A stretch of DNA of 64,000 nt from Idiomarina piscisalsi (lineage in GTDB: Bacteria; Pseudomonadota; Gammaproteobacteria; Enterobacterales; Alteromonadaceae): NCBI RefSeq assembly GCF_003987095.1, contig NZ_PIQA01000004.1:239496-303495 (forward strand). Direction: 5' to 3'. Of this stretch, positions 18,551 to 28,855 are shown in pieces. Position 1 is the stretch's first letter, and the number at the start of each line of letters is the position of its first letter. The position numbers were made by a program, and so were the translations under genes. Below the pieces are notes generated by a model, which saw only the letters and a program-made list of their open reading frames with translations, did not search any database and was not told the origin of the DNA.

Positions 18551-19552
18551 ATGCAAACACCACAGGTGACGATATTAGGGGCGGGCTCTTACGGGACCGC
18601 CCTTGCTATTTGTTTTGCGCGAAAAGGCATCCCGACAATGTTGTGGGGGCGGGACTCTGAGAAAGTTGCGTTAATGGCGTCGGCCAGAGAGAACGCCGCG
18701 TATTTACCCGGATGCCCATTTCCTGAGTCTCTGCAAGTTACTGATGACCTTGAGCTCGCGCTGAAAGACGTCGACAACGTGGTCGTTGTGGTGCCCAGTC
18801 ATTCATTTTCCAGCATGTTAAAGCAGGCAAAGCCCTTGCTGAAAGAGAATGCTCGCGTTGCCTGGGCAACCAAAGGGCTGGAGCCCGATACAGGCCGACT
18901 GCTGTATGAAGTTGCCGAAGAGATTCTGGCTGACAAGCATCCGCTGGCGGTACTGTCAGGGCCCACTTTTGCTATTGAAATGGCGAAAGGTCTACCTACC
19001 GCTATCTCTATGTCATCGACCGACCAAACCTTTGTCGATGAACTGTCTGACATGCTGCATTGTGACCGCTCCTTCCGTGTTTACACCAACAATGACTTTA
19101 TTGGTGTTCAGCTAGGCGGGGTGGTAAAAAACGTGATAGCCATTGGCGCGGGTATGGCCGACGGCATAGGCTTTGGCGCGAATGCACGCACTGCACTGAT
19201 TACTCGTGGTTTAGCTGAATTGACCCGGTTGGGTCTAAAACTAGGGGCGAAAAGCGACACCTTTACCGGTATGGCAGGTCTTGGTGATCTCATCTTAACC
19301 TGTACTGACAATCAGTCGCGCAATCGCCGTTTTGGTTTGGCTTTGGGTGAAGGTAAGTCGGTTGAGCAAGCGTTAAAGGATATTGGTCAGTCTGTAGAAG
19401 GGTATCGTAACACCAAAGAAGTGGTTGCACTGGCGTCACGAAATGATGTGGAAATGCCCATCGCGGAGCAAATTTATGCGGTCCTTTATGAAGGTAAAGA
19501 ACCGCAGCAAGCGGCTATCGACTTACTAAGCCGGGAGCGTAAAACGGAATAA
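18551..19552 (+). CDS. gpsA: Glycerol-3-phosphate dehydrogenase [NAD(P)+]
   Basis: Makes sn-glycerol 3-phosphate from dihydroxyacetone phosphate for phospholipid synthesis; the product is used by PlsB at 39640-42093. It has 333 residues with the Rossmann loop [10 protein letters not shown], the [13 protein letters not shown] segment, the catalytic lysine in [13 protein letters not shown] and the [20 protein letters not shown] signature. It lies 12 bases after secB, the usual secB-gpsA order. Confidence 0.97.
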   Translation: MQTPQVTILGAGSYGTALAICFARKGIPTMLWGRDSEKVALMASARENAAYLPGCPFPESLQVTDDLELALKDVDNVVVVVPSHSFSSMLKQAKPLLKENARVAWATKGLEPDTGRLLYEVAEEILADKHPLAVLSGPTFAIEMAKGLPTAISMSSTDQTFVDELSDMLHCDRSFRVYTNNDFIGVQLGGVVKNVIAIGAGMADGIGFGANARTALITRGLAELTRLGLKLGAKSDTFTGMAGLGDLILTCTDNQSRNRRFGLALGEGKSVEQALKDIGQSVEGYRNTKEVVALASRNDVEMPIAEQIYAVLYEGKEPQQAAIDLLSRERKTE

Positions 19553-19588
19553 TCGTTCTACGTCCCAGGCTTTATTAGCAAGATTCGC

Positions 19589-20179
19589 TTAAGCACTTGC
19601 TAATTGCTGTTCCATGACCTGCCATTGCGCGGCCAGGTGCTCAGTAGGTAAGCGTTTAAAGTTAGAGCGAACAAACTGACTGATTTTACCGTCGGCATAA
19701 CTTAGCAGCATATTTGCCAGAACGGCCTCATCGACAATAAACTTCTGCTGTTCCCGCATCGCTTTTTCACGCAGAACCTGCTTAATTGAACTTTCAATAC
19801 GATTAAACAAGTCTTCCATGCGACTGCGCAGGCGGTCATGTTCACCCATGAGTGCGTCGCCCGTCATAACTCGGGTAATGCCCGGGTTGCGTTCAGCGAA
19901 AGTCAGCAGCAGCTGCAAAATCATGTAACAACGAGACAGCGTATTTTTTTCTTCATTCATAATGAGGTTTATACGCGTCAGCAGGGTGTCTTCCACAAAC
20001 TCAATAAGGCCTTCAAACATTCGCGCCTTAGAAGGAAAGTGACGGTACAGAGCGGCTTCGGAAACTCCGAGGTTAGCCGCCAACTTAGCAGTGGTAATAC
20101 GCTGACCCGGGCTGGTTTCCAGCATTGCGGCCAAAGCCTGAAGTATTTCTTCGCGACGGTTACGTTTTTGTTCTGCCAT
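19589..20179 (-). CDS. slmA: Nucleoid occlusion factor SlmA
   Basis: A 196-residue TetR-family protein that binds chromosomal SBS sites and inhibits FtsZ assembly over the nucleoid. The N-terminal DNA-binding domain shows [14 protein letters not shown] and the recognition helix [17 protein letters not shown], both typical of SlmA. It lies downstream of dut and coaBC, as in other gammaproteobacteria, and converges on gpsA. Confidence 0.95.
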   Translation of the reverse strand: MAEQKRNRREEILQALAAMLETSPGQRITTAKLAANLGVSEAALYRHFPSKARMFEGLIEFVEDTLLTRINLIMNEEKNTLSRCYMILQLLLTFAERNPGITRVMTGDALMGEHDRLRSRMEDLFNRIESSIKQVLREKAMREQQKFIVDEAVLANMLLSYADGKISQFVRSNFKRLPTEHLAAQWQVMEQQLASA

Positions 20180-20207
20180 GAGTGATTATTTCCTTATGTA
20201 TGGACAG

Positions 20208-20663
20208 TTAAGAACGACCAGAGTGACCGAAGCCACCTTCGCCACGGTCTGATTCTTCAAATTCGTCGACAATGTTCATGCTGGCTTGTACCACTGGCAA
20301 AATTACCAACTGGGCAATGCGGTCGCCCGGTTCAATGGTGTATGCCTTATTGCTGCGGTTCCAGCAGGATACTTTCAGCTCACCCTGATAGTCAGAATCG
20401 ATAAGACCCACCAGGTTACCTAAGACCAAACCGTGTTTATGGCCGAGGCCTGAGCGCGGCAGAATAGTAGCGGCATAGCCCGGGTCACCAATGTACATGG
20501 CAATGCCAGTGCCAATGAGTTGGGTTTCGCCTGGCTCTATGGTCAGTGGCTCGTCTAAACAAGCACGCAAATCCATGCCGGCAGAGCCGCTGGTTTCATA
20601 TTTAGGAAGAGGGATAGACTGACCGATACGTTCGTCGAGAATTTTAACGTCCACTTGCGTCAT
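20208..20663 (-). CDS. dut: Deoxyuridine 5'-triphosphate nucleotidohydrolase
   Basis: Trimeric dUTPase, 151 residues, hydrolysing dUTP to dUMP. The five motifs are present: [36 protein letters not shown] and the C-terminal [11 protein letters not shown] arm. It lies 11 bases after coaBC and before slmA. Confidence 0.97.
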   Translation of the reverse strand: MTQVDVKILDERIGQSIPLPKYETSGSAGMDLRACLDEPLTIEPGETQLIGTGIAMYIGDPGYAATILPRSGLGHKHGLVLGNLVGLIDSDYQGELKVSCWNRSNKAYTIEPGDRIAQLVILPVVQASMNIVDEFEESDRGEGGFGHSGRS

Positions 20664-20674
20664 GAGTTGTTCAC

Positions 20675-21913
20675 TTAGCTCCTGTTGGATGTATCAAAAT
20701 AGCGCTTTGCAATAGCATCGATAATGGCAACAGCCATATCATGCTTGCTCATAGTTGGAAGTGACTGCTCACTGTCCTTGCTTAATATCAACGCACTGTT
20801 CTGGTCACTATTGAACCCCTGATGAGACTCACTGACGTCATTGGCGATGATCATTTGCAGTTGCTTACGCTGTAATTTGCTTAAGGCATTTTCTTTTAAG
20901 TTCTGGGTTTCTGCGGCAAAGCCCACGGTAAAAGGGGCGTTGGCAGACTGTGCCACCGCTTTTAAAATGTCAGGGTTTTGCACCAGTGACAGCTTGGGCG
21001 GTTCACTGTTTTGCTCTTTCTTAATTTTGTGTTCGGCGATGTCTTCTACGCGATAGTCGGAGACTGCGGCGCAGCCAATAAAAACATCGCAGTCTGTAAG
21101 CTGTTGTTGTACTGCTGTCAGCATTTGCTCTGCGGTTTCAACATCAATACGTTGCACACCTCTCGGTGTGGCAAGCTGGGTGGGCCCAGACACCAATACA
21201 ACCTTTGCTCCGGCACTCGCAGCGGCCTGAGCTAACGCGTAACCCATTTTCCCTGAGCTGTGGTTACTGATATAACGCACGGGGTCGATAGCTTCGCGCG
21301 TTGGGCCTGCGGTAATGACAAAGGTTTTACCCTGCCAGGTTTCAGGGACTGTCGACGTGCTTTCCGGCAACTTTTCGTTGAGTAGCGCTTTAACAATATC
21401 GGTGGGGTCGGTCATGCGGCCATAGCCAATGTCGCCACAGGCTTGTTCACCGCTTTCAGGGCCTATAAAGGCAACACCGCGTTCGCGTAAAATGGATACA
21501 TTATTCTGCACTGCGGCGGCCGCCCACATTTGTTGGTTCATTGCTGGGGCAACGCAAACAGGCGCTTTACTGGCTAAAACCAGAGTACTGAGCAGGTCGT
21601 CGGCAAAACCGTGGGTAATACGAGCCAAAGTATTCGCCGTGGCCGGGGCTATAAGAATAAGGTCGGCCCATCGTGCCAGCTCAATATGGCCCATAGCGGC
21701 TTCTGCTGTGGGATCAAGCAAGTCATCGCTGACCGTAAAACCAGACACTGCTTGTAAGCTAAGTGGGGTTACAAAGGCTTTGGCACTCTCGGTCATGACA
21801 CAACGCACGACTGCACCTTGTTCACGCAATCGGCGCACCAGGTCAGGTGTTTTATAGGCTGCAATGCCGCCGGTAATACCCAAAAGAATGTTTTTGTTCT
21901 GCAGTTGTGTCAT
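20675..21913 (-). CDS. coaBC: Bifunctional phosphopantothenoylcysteine decarboxylase / phosphopantothenate-cysteine ligase
   Basis: A 412-residue fusion catalysing two steps of coenzyme A synthesis. The N-terminal flavoprotein CoaC half shows [12 protein letters not shown], the active histidine in [12 protein letters not shown] and APAMNQQMW; the CoaB half (from about residue 190) shows [18 protein letters not shown] and [10 protein letters not shown]. The last enzyme but one of the same pathway, CoaD, is encoded at 47602-48099. It diverges from radC. Confidence 0.97.
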   Translation of the reverse strand: MTQLQNKNILLGITGGIAAYKTPDLVRRLREQGAVVRCVMTESAKAFVTPLSLQAVSGFTVSDDLLDPTAEAAMGHIELARWADLILIAPATANTLARITHGFADDLLSTLVLASKAPVCVAPAMNQQMWAAAAVQNNVSILRERGVAFIGPESGEQACGDIGYGRMTDPTDIVKALLNEKLPESTSTVPETWQGKTFVITAGPTREAIDPVRYISNHSSGKMGYALAQAAASAGAKVVLVSGPTQLATPRGVQRIDVETAEQMLTAVQQQLTDCDVFIGCAAVSDYRVEDIAEHKIKKEQNSEPPKLSLVQNPDILKAVAQSANAPFTVGFAAETQNLKENALSKLQRKQLQMIIANDVSESHQGFNSDQNSALILSKDSEQSLPTMSKHDMAVAIIDAIAKRYFDTSNRS

Positions 21914-22013
21914 GCGAACCCCTCTGTGTTAACTCATGTAAAGATAACACGAGACCCGGAAACACGGTAGATGCTCGTTATACTTATCCGCTGTTCAAAC
22001 GAAGGAGAGAATA

Positions 22014-22688
22014 ATGAGTGTCAAGGAGTGGCCAGTTGCTGAGCGTCCGCGCGAAAAATTGCAGTTACAGGGAGCGCAGTTTCTCAGTGACGCAGAGTTA
22101 TTAGCGGTGTTACTGGGTAGTGGCCGACAAGGGCAGGATGTAGTGACTTTTGCGCGCAAGTTGCTGCACCATTTTAATGGCATCGGACCGTTACTTGTTG
22201 CCAGTCGGGAGCAGCTGCTTGAATGTGATGGTATTGGACCAGCGCGGGTGAATCAATTGCAGGTCGTTATGGAGTTGTCCCGGCGATATTTAAAATGGCA
22301 ACTGGAGCGCACCGACGGCTTTACAGAACCCAGCCTGGTCAAAGATTTCTTGACGGCGAAGCTCAGACACCAAAGTCGGGAACTGTTTGTCTTGCTATTG
22401 CTCGACAGCCAGCACCGCCTGTTGCACTACGAAGAATTATTTCAGGGGACTATTAACGCGGCGCCGGTGTACCCTCGGGAAGTAATTAAGCTGGTTATGA
22501 AGCACAATGCAGCGGCGGTTATTTTAGCGCATAATCACCCGTCGGGCGTGGCAGAGCCAAGTCAGGCGGACCAACGAGTGACCGAACGGGTGAAAAAAGC
22601 CCTGAACTTAATTGATGTTTCTTTGCTCGATCATTTCGTTATTGGGGCAGGTGCACCCATTTCGTTCGCTGAACGTGGATTGTTGTAG
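22014..22688 (+). CDS. radC: RadC family JAB-domain protein
   Basis: A 224-residue protein with an N-terminal helix-hairpin-helix region (about 1-90, LLECDGIGPARVNQL) and a C-terminal JAB/MPN domain with the metal motif in LAHNHPSGVAEPSQAD. AAGGAGAG lies before the ATG. Despite the name, a repair function is doubtful. Placement between coaBC and rpmBG is conserved in gammaproteobacteria. Confidence 0.95.
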   Translation: MSVKEWPVAERPREKLQLQGAQFLSDAELLAVLLGSGRQGQDVVTFARKLLHHFNGIGPLLVASREQLLECDGIGPARVNQLQVVMELSRRYLKWQLERTDGFTEPSLVKDFLTAKLRHQSRELFVLLLLDSQHRLLHYEELFQGTINAAPVYPREVIKLVMKHNAAAVILAHNHPSGVAEPSQADQRVTERVKKALNLIDVSLLDHFVIGAGAPISFAERGLL

Positions 22689-22768
22689 TTTTATACTGGC
22701 AGTTTGGTGAAAAATCACGTAAAATCCGCCCGAACGATCGTTAAGGATCATATTTCCGTCGTATTAGC

Positions 22769-22797
22769 TTGATTAGAAGGGCAGTTTGCTGTATAAA
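22769..22797 (+). promoter_or_regulatory. Putative sigma-70 promoter of rpmB-rpmG
   Basis: TTGATT (22769-22774) and TATAAA (22792-22797) are separated by 17 bases, close to the consensus. They leave a leader of about 65 bases before rpmB. Assignment rests on sequence only. Confidence 0.6.
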
Positions 22798-22869
22798 ATG
22801 CGCCCTCGGATTTATAGGCAAGGTCACGTTGGGCGACAGGCGAGCTTGCAGCAATTTTGGAGTAAAGAC

Positions 22870-23106
22870 ATGTCACAAGTATGCCAAGTTACAGGTAAGC
22901 GTCCGGTAGTCGGTAACAACCGCTCGCACGCACGCAATGCGACTAAACGTCGCTTTTTGCCGAACCTTCAATCGCACCGCTTTTGGGTAGAAAGCGAGAA
23001 GCGTTGGGTTAAGCTGCGCATTTCTACTAAAGGTATGCGTATCATCGATAAAAACGGTATCGACTCGGTATTAGCGGATCTCCGCGGCCGTGGTATCAAG
23101 GTGTAA
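22870..23106 (+). CDS. rpmB: 50S ribosomal protein L28
   Basis: A 78-residue basic protein starting [17 protein letters not shown] and containing [17 protein letters not shown], the L28 signature. ATG 22870 with GGAG nearby is the right start; the frame is open further upstream but is non-coding there. rpmG follows after 12 bases. Confidence 0.97.
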   Translation: MSQVCQVTGKRPVVGNNRSHARNATKRRFLPNLQSHRFWVESEKRWVKLRISTKGMRIIDKNGIDSVLADLRGRGIKV

Positions 23107-23118
23107 GGAAAAGATATT

Positions 23119-23274
23119 ATGCGCGATAAGATTCGTTTGGTGTCGTCTGCGGGTACGGGTTACTTCTACACGACAGACAAAAATAAACGCACCATGCCAG
23201 AAAAAATGGAAATCAAAAAGTACGACCCAGTGGTTCGTAAACACGTGATTTTCAAAGAAGCTAAAATCAAGTAA
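23119..23274 (+). CDS. rpmG: 50S ribosomal protein L33
   Basis: A 51-residue protein, [20 protein letters not shown] at the start and [18 protein letters not shown] at the end, typical of L33 of the cysteine-free (C-) type since no CxxC pair is present. Preceded by AAGGAAAAG. It ends the rpmB-rpmG operon, followed by a terminator. Confidence 0.97.
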   Translation: MRDKIRLVSSAGTGYFYTTDKNKRTMPEKMEIKKYDPVVRKHVIFKEAKIK

Positions 23275-23291
23275 TTGGTTTTATCGCTTAC

Positions 23292-23319
23292 AAAAAACCC
23301 AGCCAGAGCTGGGTTTTTT
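23292..23319 (+). terminator. Intrinsic terminator after rpmG
   Basis: AAAAAACCCAGC and GCTGGGTTTTTT form a 12-base stem around CAGA. It is symmetrical, so it may also stop transcription from the convergent gene at 23340. Confidence 0.9.
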
Positions 23320-23339
23320 ATTGCCTGTTACTCAGCTAT

Positions 23340-23957
23340 TTAGCGCGGTGGGTCAATAATACCGGAAACACTGGCATTAATACGGAACCAGCCGGTGACA
23401 CTAAACCGGTCGCGTTTTGATGGCAGTACTTCATGCACAAATCGGTCACTTAAAAACACGACTAAGCGGCCTTGTTGAGGTAATACAGTCTCCAGCACTT
23501 CGCCTTTTGCGCCGTATATCACCAGTTGTCCGCCATCTTCTTCCCGCCATTCCGGGTTTAAATAAAATACCGTGGTTAGCACTCGGTTACTGCGCCCTTT
23601 AAAAGCGTCTAAGTGTTTTTTATAAAACGCGCCGTTTGGGTAGTGCGCCAGGTGGCATTCGTAATCGAACAAACCCATAAACAACGACCGGTTAAATTCA
23701 ACACGCAGCTCTTCCATAATAGCGAGATAGTCAGCGTGTTCAGGCTGGTCCGGGGTTAGCCAGTAAATACGGTCGTTACGAACCATAGTGTTTATGGTTT
23801 GCGACTGCTGTCGGCCTATGCCAGCCATATTCCAGTATTGTGCGGGCAGTTGCTGAGAGTAGTCATACAAAGCTTGTGATTGCTGCTTTGGCAGGAAATT
23901 ATCGACAATGCAGTATCCGTTGTCGGCAACACGGTCGATGATAGTAGTTAGCAGCAT
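23340..23957 (-). CDS. 2-oxoglutarate/Fe(II)-dependent oxygenase family protein
   Basis: A 205-residue protein of the prolyl 4-hydroxylase-like 2OG-Fe(II) oxygenase superfamily. The double-stranded beta-helix shows the H-x-D pair in FYKKHLDAF (about residue 118), DGGQLVIYG, and the distal histidine in DRFVHEVLPS with the 2OG-binding arginine in RFSVTGWFR. The substrate is unknown; related proteins are annotated as SM-20-like or proline hydroxylase-like. No signal peptide. Confidence 0.85.
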   Translation of the reverse strand: MLLTTIIDRVADNGYCIVDNFLPKQQSQALYDYSQQLPAQYWNMAGIGRQQSQTINTMVRNDRIYWLTPDQPEHADYLAIMEELRVEFNRSLFMGLFDYECHLAHYPNGAFYKKHLDAFKGRSNRVLTTVFYLNPEWREEDGGQLVIYGAKGEVLETVLPQQGRLVVFLSDRFVHEVLPSKRDRFSVTGWFRINASVSGIIDPPR

Positions 23958-24050
23958 AGTAGTAAGACCATATTCATTTTTTGTCGCGCGAAATATAGGG
24001 TATTCTTAACACAGCGACAAGCAAAAAATAACACACCTGGGTGCCCTTTT

Positions 24051-24545
24051 ATGAAGGTAAATGAGAAACGCAAACTCTTTGGCGTGACAATGACAAAACG
24101 TGCCTGGAACAATGTTCTGGTGTACGTCATTCTAATTATTATGTTTGTGTTCTGGTACGTAGCGCCGCCATTGAAAGAAACGAATGAAGCAGCGCCTGAG
24201 TCTGCGGAGCAAATGGGATTGATTCCTGACAACGGCTCTTTGTCTGCTATAGAAATTCCGGATTTAACTCTACAACTGGCAAACAGCGAATGGCAGTGTG
24301 CAAACGACTGTCGCCTGACAAATCAGCAAATCAGTGGAGTGGTCAATAACTGGTTATCGATAAAGATGACACCGGTCGATGTGCAGGCTACCGATAAAAT
24401 TACCGATGTTTTACTGTCGTTTAATGACGGTAATACCGCCCGGGTAGAGTTGTATGCGTCGCCGTATTTAATTCTACGGTTACCGAACCAGCAGCAGAAT
24501 TTTAAAATTGAGAATTTACACGTAAGTCAGTTATTAGGACGTTAG
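24051..24545 (+). CDS. Hypothetical single-pass membrane protein upstream of mutM
   Basis: A 164-residue protein with a basic cytoplasmic start, one membrane segment (about residues 22-40, VLVYVILIIMFVFWYVAP) and a soluble, probably periplasmic, domain with two cysteines close together (WQCANDC). It lies 3 bases before mutM, so it is probably cotranscribed. I do not recognise the family. A start at ATG 24090 is possible. Confidence 0.7.
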   Translation: MKVNEKRKLFGVTMTKRAWNNVLVYVILIIMFVFWYVAPPLKETNEAAPESAEQMGLIPDNGSLSAIEIPDLTLQLANSEWQCANDCRLTNQQISGVVNNWLSIKMTPVDVQATDKITDVLLSFNDGNTARVELYASPYLILRLPNQQQNFKIENLHVSQLLGR

Positions 24546-24548
24546 TAC

Positions 24549-25361
24549 ATGCCTGAGTTACCAGAAGTTGAAGTCAGTCGGTTAGGCATATCGCCGCACA
24601 TAGAAGGTCACCAAATACGTCACGTTAATGTCCGTGATAGCCGTTTGCGTTGGCCTGTACCTGAGACAGTAAAAGAAGTTGAAGGGCAAACGCTGTTAAA
24701 CGTTAAAAGGCGAGCGAAGTATTTGCTATTGGAGACCCATGCCGGCACCTTAATTCTGCATTTAGGTATGTCCGGGAAATTACGTGTGGTACCTGTTGAA
24801 ACGCCTTTCTACAAGCATGACCACATCAGTATTGAGTTCGACGATAGGCAGAGTTTGCGCTTGAACGATCCGCGTCGCTTTGGTGCCTTACTATTTACCA
24901 AAGAGCAGCCTGACGTTCATGATTTATTGAAACACTTAGGGCCTGAGCCTTTAACAGATGCGTTTCATGCGGACTACTTGTTCGAGCAGTCACGCAAGCG
25001 CACGCAGCCGGTCAAAACCTTTATTATGGATAACCGGGTGGTGGTTGGCGTCGGTAATATCTACGCGAATGAAGCTCTGTTTAAAGCTGGTATTAATCCT
25101 AAACGCGCCGCCGGTAAGATCAGTAAACAGCGCTACGAGAAGTTAGTACCTATTATCAAAGACACTTTAGCGCAGGCAATAGAGCAGGGTGGCACGACAC
25201 TTCGTGACTTCACCCAAGTAGACGGCGCGCCGGGCTACTTTGCACAAAAGCTTCAGGTATACGGCCGTGGTGGCAAATTGTGCATGGTCTGCAGTCAGCG
25301 TCTGAAAGAAATTCGGCTGGGTCAACGCAGTACTGTATATTGCACGACCTGCCAGCGCTAA
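24549..25361 (+). CDS. mutM: Formamidopyrimidine-DNA glycosylase (8-oxoguanine)
   Basis: Bifunctional glycosylase/AP lyase removing 8-oxoG, 270 residues. The catalytic P2-E3 are in MPELPEVE, the conserved lysine in [10 protein letters not shown], the helix-two-turn-helix in [18 protein letters not shown], and the C-terminal zinc finger (CxxC...CxxC) in LCMVCSQRL and VYCTTCQR. It converges on bioH with a 4-base overlap. Confidence 0.97.
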   Translation: MPELPEVEVSRLGISPHIEGHQIRHVNVRDSRLRWPVPETVKEVEGQTLLNVKRRAKYLLLETHAGTLILHLGMSGKLRVVPVETPFYKHDHISIEFDDRQSLRLNDPRRFGALLFTKEQPDVHDLLKHLGPEPLTDAFHADYLFEQSRKRTQPVKTFIMDNRVVVGVGNIYANEALFKAGINPKRAAGKISKQRYEKLVPIIKDTLAQAIEQGGTTLRDFTQVDGAPGYFAQKLQVYGRGGKLCMVCSQRLKEIRLGQRSTVYCTTCQR

Positions 25362-26125
25362 CGCTGCGTAAACTCAGTGAGTATACGGGAGAAGTCGCCT
25401 GGCTCTGATAAAAACGGAGCGTGTGAACTTTTATTAAAAGAGAATGATGTCGACTGCGGTGCCAGTGCGTCAATGTTTGTAATGGCGCGCTCCGGCACTA
25501 AGCTGTCCAGGCGACCATAAAGCCGTAAAAAAGGTACCTCTATGTTGGCGAGTTGTTCGCGAAGGTCGCACTCCTGCAATAGCCGTAATGTCTCTTTTAG
25601 TACCTTTTGCTCTGGTGTTGGTTTACTGAAAATAAGCTCTCTTACTAATTTTATTTGTGCTTTGGCGTCGCTACTGCCCATTGCCTGTATTGCCAAAAAA
25701 CGCTCTATGGTTTTGCGAAAGTCGGAATCGAGCTGGCGCTGAAACTGCTCAAGAACATTAGGCTTTATACCTGGCCAGCTGTCCGATTCAACAAAATGTG
25801 GTGAAGATGCCACGGTTGTCAGCGACAACGTTCTAGCTGGATGCTTCAGGGCAAACTGTGTAGCAACTAAGCCACCTAATGACCACCCCATAACATGGCA
25901 CTTTTCAGGCAATGCAGGCGCTATTACGTCGACTAAAATCTCTAAATTAACCGCTTCTTCGAACGGCCATGAGGAGTCACCAAAGCCCGGTAAGTCAACA
26001 GAGTACACTCTGTGCTTATCACTTAAGGAAGGAATAACCGGTTGCCATATGTTCGAGTTCATTCCCCAGCCATGGATTACAACTAAAGGCGTTCCTGCCC
26101 CGTGGCACTGAATAGATAGACTCAC
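25358..26125 (-). CDS. bioH: Pimeloyl-ACP methyl ester carboxylesterase
   Basis: Alpha/beta hydrolase, 255 residues, freeing pimeloyl-ACP for biotin synthesis. Features are the oxyanion segment [13 protein letters not shown], the nucleophile in [10 protein letters not shown] (about residue 82), the acid in [10 protein letters not shown] (about 206) and the histidine in [10 protein letters not shown] (about 235). It diverges from comF with a 41-base gap, the common bioH/gntX arrangement. Confidence 0.93.
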   Translation of the reverse strand: MSLSIQCHGAGTPLVVIHGWGMNSNIWQPVIPSLSDKHRVYSVDLPGFGDSSWPFEEAVNLEILVDVIAPALPEKCHVMGWSLGGLVATQFALKHPARTLSLTTVASSPHFVESDSWPGIKPNVLEQFQRQLDSDFRKTIERFLAIQAMGSSDAKAQIKLVRELIFSKPTPEQKVLKETLRLLQECDLREQLANIEVPFLRLYGRLDSLVPERAITNIDALAPQSTSFSFNKSSHAPFLSEPGDFSRILTEFTQR

Positions 26126-26166
26126 TATACTTCCTCAACGTTAATAGCAAACGGTTAACTGCGCTT

Positions 26167-26850
26167 ATGCTAGCGTTTTTAAAAGATATCGCCAACCAGT
26201 TTGGTCGCGGCAAATGTTGGAGTTGTGGTACGAACCAAGCTGGCAATAGCGGCTTTTGCGGCTACTGTGAGCTGGCGTTACCTCGCTGGTATCCAGCTTG
26301 TTGTCAGCACTTGGCAGACTTAAATCATGCATTAACCGAGCAGCAGTGTCGCTATTGGTTTGCCAGCCTGCGCTGGGAGCCTCAAACCCGCCAACTGATG
26401 CAACTTTATAAGTTTCAGTATCGAGCTGAGTTGTCTTCAGTGTTCGCCCGAATTCTGGCGGCGCATATCACCTTGTGTTATCAGGGCAAGCCGCTGCCGG
26501 ACTCTATTGTCGCTATGCCCATGACTGAAACTTCCTGGCATAAGCGCGGCTTTCATCAAACAGCGCTTGTTGCGCGTGAAGTCGCTGGCTTATTGAATGT
26601 TAGGTATGTATCTAATGCGCTTAGAGTCGTGCGAAAAAAGCCAATGCAGCATTTAACCAGTAAACGAGAGCGTTGGCATAACAGCCATAAAAGTCAGTTG
26701 GCCCTGGGTGATTTTAACGGACAGTCAGTTGCGGTACTTGATGACGTTATTACCACCGGAGCCACGGTAATGGCAGCGGCAGATGCGCTTTATAGAAAAG
26801 GGGCAAAACATGTTGACGCATGGGCTATTGCTTATAATCAGGGTGACTAG
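26167..26850 (+). CDS. comF: ComF-family phosphoribosyltransferase-like protein (GntX)
   Basis: A 227-residue protein with an N-terminal zinc-binding cysteine cluster (CWSCGTNQ, GFCGYCE) and a C-terminal PRTase domain with the PRPP loop VAVLDDVITTGAT. ComF is needed for natural transformation in several bacteria. In this genome the transformation helicase gene comM is broken, so its role here is uncertain. Confidence 0.92.
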   Translation: MLAFLKDIANQFGRGKCWSCGTNQAGNSGFCGYCELALPRWYPACCQHLADLNHALTEQQCRYWFASLRWEPQTRQLMQLYKFQYRAELSSVFARILAAHITLCYQGKPLPDSIVAMPMTETSWHKRGFHQTALVAREVAGLLNVRYVSNALRVVRKKPMQHLTSKRERWHNSHKSQLALGDFNGQSVAVLDDVITTGATVMAAADALYRKGAKHVDAWAIAYNQGD

Positions 26851-26922
26851 AAAGTGAGTGGGATGTCAGGTACACTATACCCTAGTAATTTACTCAGGTA
26901 TAAGCCGTGAGGTAACCAGTTT

Positions 26923-27501
26923 ATGATTCGTATTTCAGAAGCCGCGCAGTCGCATTTTCAAAAGCTATTGGCAGAACAACCAGAGGGCACCAACATTCGT
27001 GTGTTTGTGGTCAATCCGGGTATGCCAAACGCAGAATGCGGTGTTTCTTATTGTCCACCAGACGCAGTTGAACCAGACGATGAGCGCTTGCCGTTTAACG
27101 GTTTCGACGCGGTAGTCGACTCGGGTAGCGCGCCGTTTCTTGAAGACGCAGCCATTGACTTTGAAGAGCAGGAGCTAGGCTCTCAATTGACGCTGAAAGC
27201 GCCCAACGCAAAAGCGCGCAAAGTAGCTGATGATGCACCGTTAGTAGACCGTGTTGAATATGTCATTCAGGTGGAAATTAACCCGCAGTTGGCAAACCAC
27301 GGTGGTCAGGTAATGGTCACTGAAATTACCGATGACGGTGTCGCGATACTTCAATTCGGTGGCGGCTGTAATGGCTGTAGTATGATAGATGTAACGCTGA
27401 AGAACGGCATTGAGAAGGAGTTGCTGGAACGTTTTCCGGATGAAATCACCGGCGTTCGCGATGTCACCGAACATGAGCACGGTGAGCACTCTTACTACTA
27501 G
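26923..27501 (+). CDS. nfuA: Fe/S biogenesis protein NfuA
   Basis: A 192-residue Fe-S carrier protein: an N-terminal degenerate A-type domain (about 1-95, starting [16 protein letters not shown]) and a C-terminal Nfu domain with the cluster CxxC in [11 protein letters not shown] (about residue 149). It follows comF by 72 bases, as in E. coli. The 3' end overlaps the convergent MATE gene by 38 bases. Confidence 0.96.
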   Translation: MIRISEAAQSHFQKLLAEQPEGTNIRVFVVNPGMPNAECGVSYCPPDAVEPDDERLPFNGFDAVVDSGSAPFLEDAAIDFEEQELGSQLTLKAPNAKARKVADDAPLVDRVEYVIQVEINPQLANHGGQVMVTEITDDGVAILQFGGGCNGCSMIDVTLKNGIEKELLERFPDEITGVRDVTEHEHGEHSYY

Positions 27502-28795
27502 TTCGCCATAACCAAATAGCTTGGGTAACACCACGCATGAGTAAAAAGCCGCTGAGAGCCAACCACAAACCGTGGTTCTCCAGCGGCAATCCTAACCACC
27601 ACAACGGCATAAAACCGATTAAAGCGGATAGCAGCATGGTATTGCGCATCCCTTTGCTCATCGATAACCCAATAAATACCCCGTCAAACCAATAACTCCA
27701 GTGCGCGATAATCGGCATAAGAATTATCCACGGCAGATAGTTCATGGCGGTATTCACCACTTCAGGAATGTCTGTAATTAAACGAACGATTTGCTCGCCG
27801 GCAATGGCAAACACTAAGGTGTAACTGACGGCAAATAATGACGACCAAAGCAGGGTTATCTTGCACCAGTAGCGAATTTTATCAGGCTTTTTCTGTCCTT
27901 TTGCAGCTCCGGCTAGCGCCTCGACCGCATAGGCAATGCCGTCTAACCCCAAAGATATCAGCATTAAAAACTGCATGAGCACGGCGTTAACAGCAACCAG
28001 TGTACTGCCGTAACGAGTTGCGTAGCCGGTCATGGTGGCCATACAAAGCTGTAGAACCAAACTTCGAACGAAGATGTTACCGTTAACACCAAGAAAGCGC
28101 CTTAGTGCCTGCCCGCTAACAACGAAATGTGGCAGTGACCATTGCAGCGCCCGGGCTGTCCAGTAGAACCCAATAAGCGCGGTGACCCATTCAGCTATCA
28201 GCGACGCCCAGGCCGCCCCTTTCACGTTGAGGTCGAGACCGATAATCAGCACCACGTCCATCACGACATTAACGGCGTTAGTGATAATAACCAACAACAT
28301 GGCTTTGCGGCTATTTTGGCGGCCCAGTAGCACACCTAAAGCTACCAACGTCATAAGGGCGGCAGGGGCCGACCATAAGCGAATACGAATGTACTCGCGA
28401 GCGTAGGGTTCTAATTCAGCCGAAGGTGCGACAACCCACATGGCGGCGTCGTTAATCCAGGGGCTGGCAAAGGCAATCACCAACCCCAGAATGACTGCAA
28501 TAATGACACCGTTGTTGAAATGCTGGCGCTGTGCACTCAAGTCTTCAGCCCCGTAAGACTGAGCTATATAGCCCGTGGTCGCCATACGCAGGAATACAGC
28601 CAGCAAATAAATAAAGCTGACGACCATGGCACCGACCGCAACGGCCGATAAGTAGATAGCGTCTGGCAAATGCCCTATGATGGCAGTATCAACCAAGCCG
28701 AGAAGCGGCGCAGCGATATTGGACACAATCATAGGCAGTGCAATGGCAAACACATGCCTGTGGTCAACGGTTGGAAACCCCAAAAACGTTCGCAT
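27464..28795 (-). CDS. MATE-family efflux transporter (DinF-like)
   Basis: A 443-residue integral membrane protein with about twelve hydrophobic segments in two homologous halves. [20 protein letters not shown] at the start is the MATE/DinF signature. It probably exports cationic compounds using a sodium or proton gradient; the substrate is unknown. In E. coli dinF follows lexA, but here it is far from lexA. It converges on nfuA with an overlap of coding sequence. Confidence 0.9.
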   Translation of the reverse strand: MRTFLGFPTVDHRHVFAIALPMIVSNIAAPLLGLVDTAIIGHLPDAIYLSAVAVGAMVVSFIYLLAVFLRMATTGYIAQSYGAEDLSAQRQHFNNGVIIAVILGLVIAFASPWINDAAMWVVAPSAELEPYAREYIRIRLWSAPAALMTLVALGVLLGRQNSRKAMLLVIITNAVNVVMDVVLIIGLDLNVKGAAWASLIAEWVTALIGFYWTARALQWSLPHFVVSGQALRRFLGVNGNIFVRSLVLQLCMATMTGYATRYGSTLVAVNAVLMQFLMLISLGLDGIAYAVEALAGAAKGQKKPDKIRYWCKITLLWSSLFAVSYTLVFAIAGEQIVRLITDIPEVVNTAMNYLPWIILMPIIAHWSYWFDGVFIGLSMSKGMRNTMLLSALIGFMPLWWLGLPLENHGLWLALSGFLLMRGVTQAIWLWRTSSKSAHRAHVR

Positions 28796-28855
28796 AAACT
28801 TTTCGTGACTTTTTAAAGTATTAATTCAAGTACTTATACTGTATCAGGAGTGACT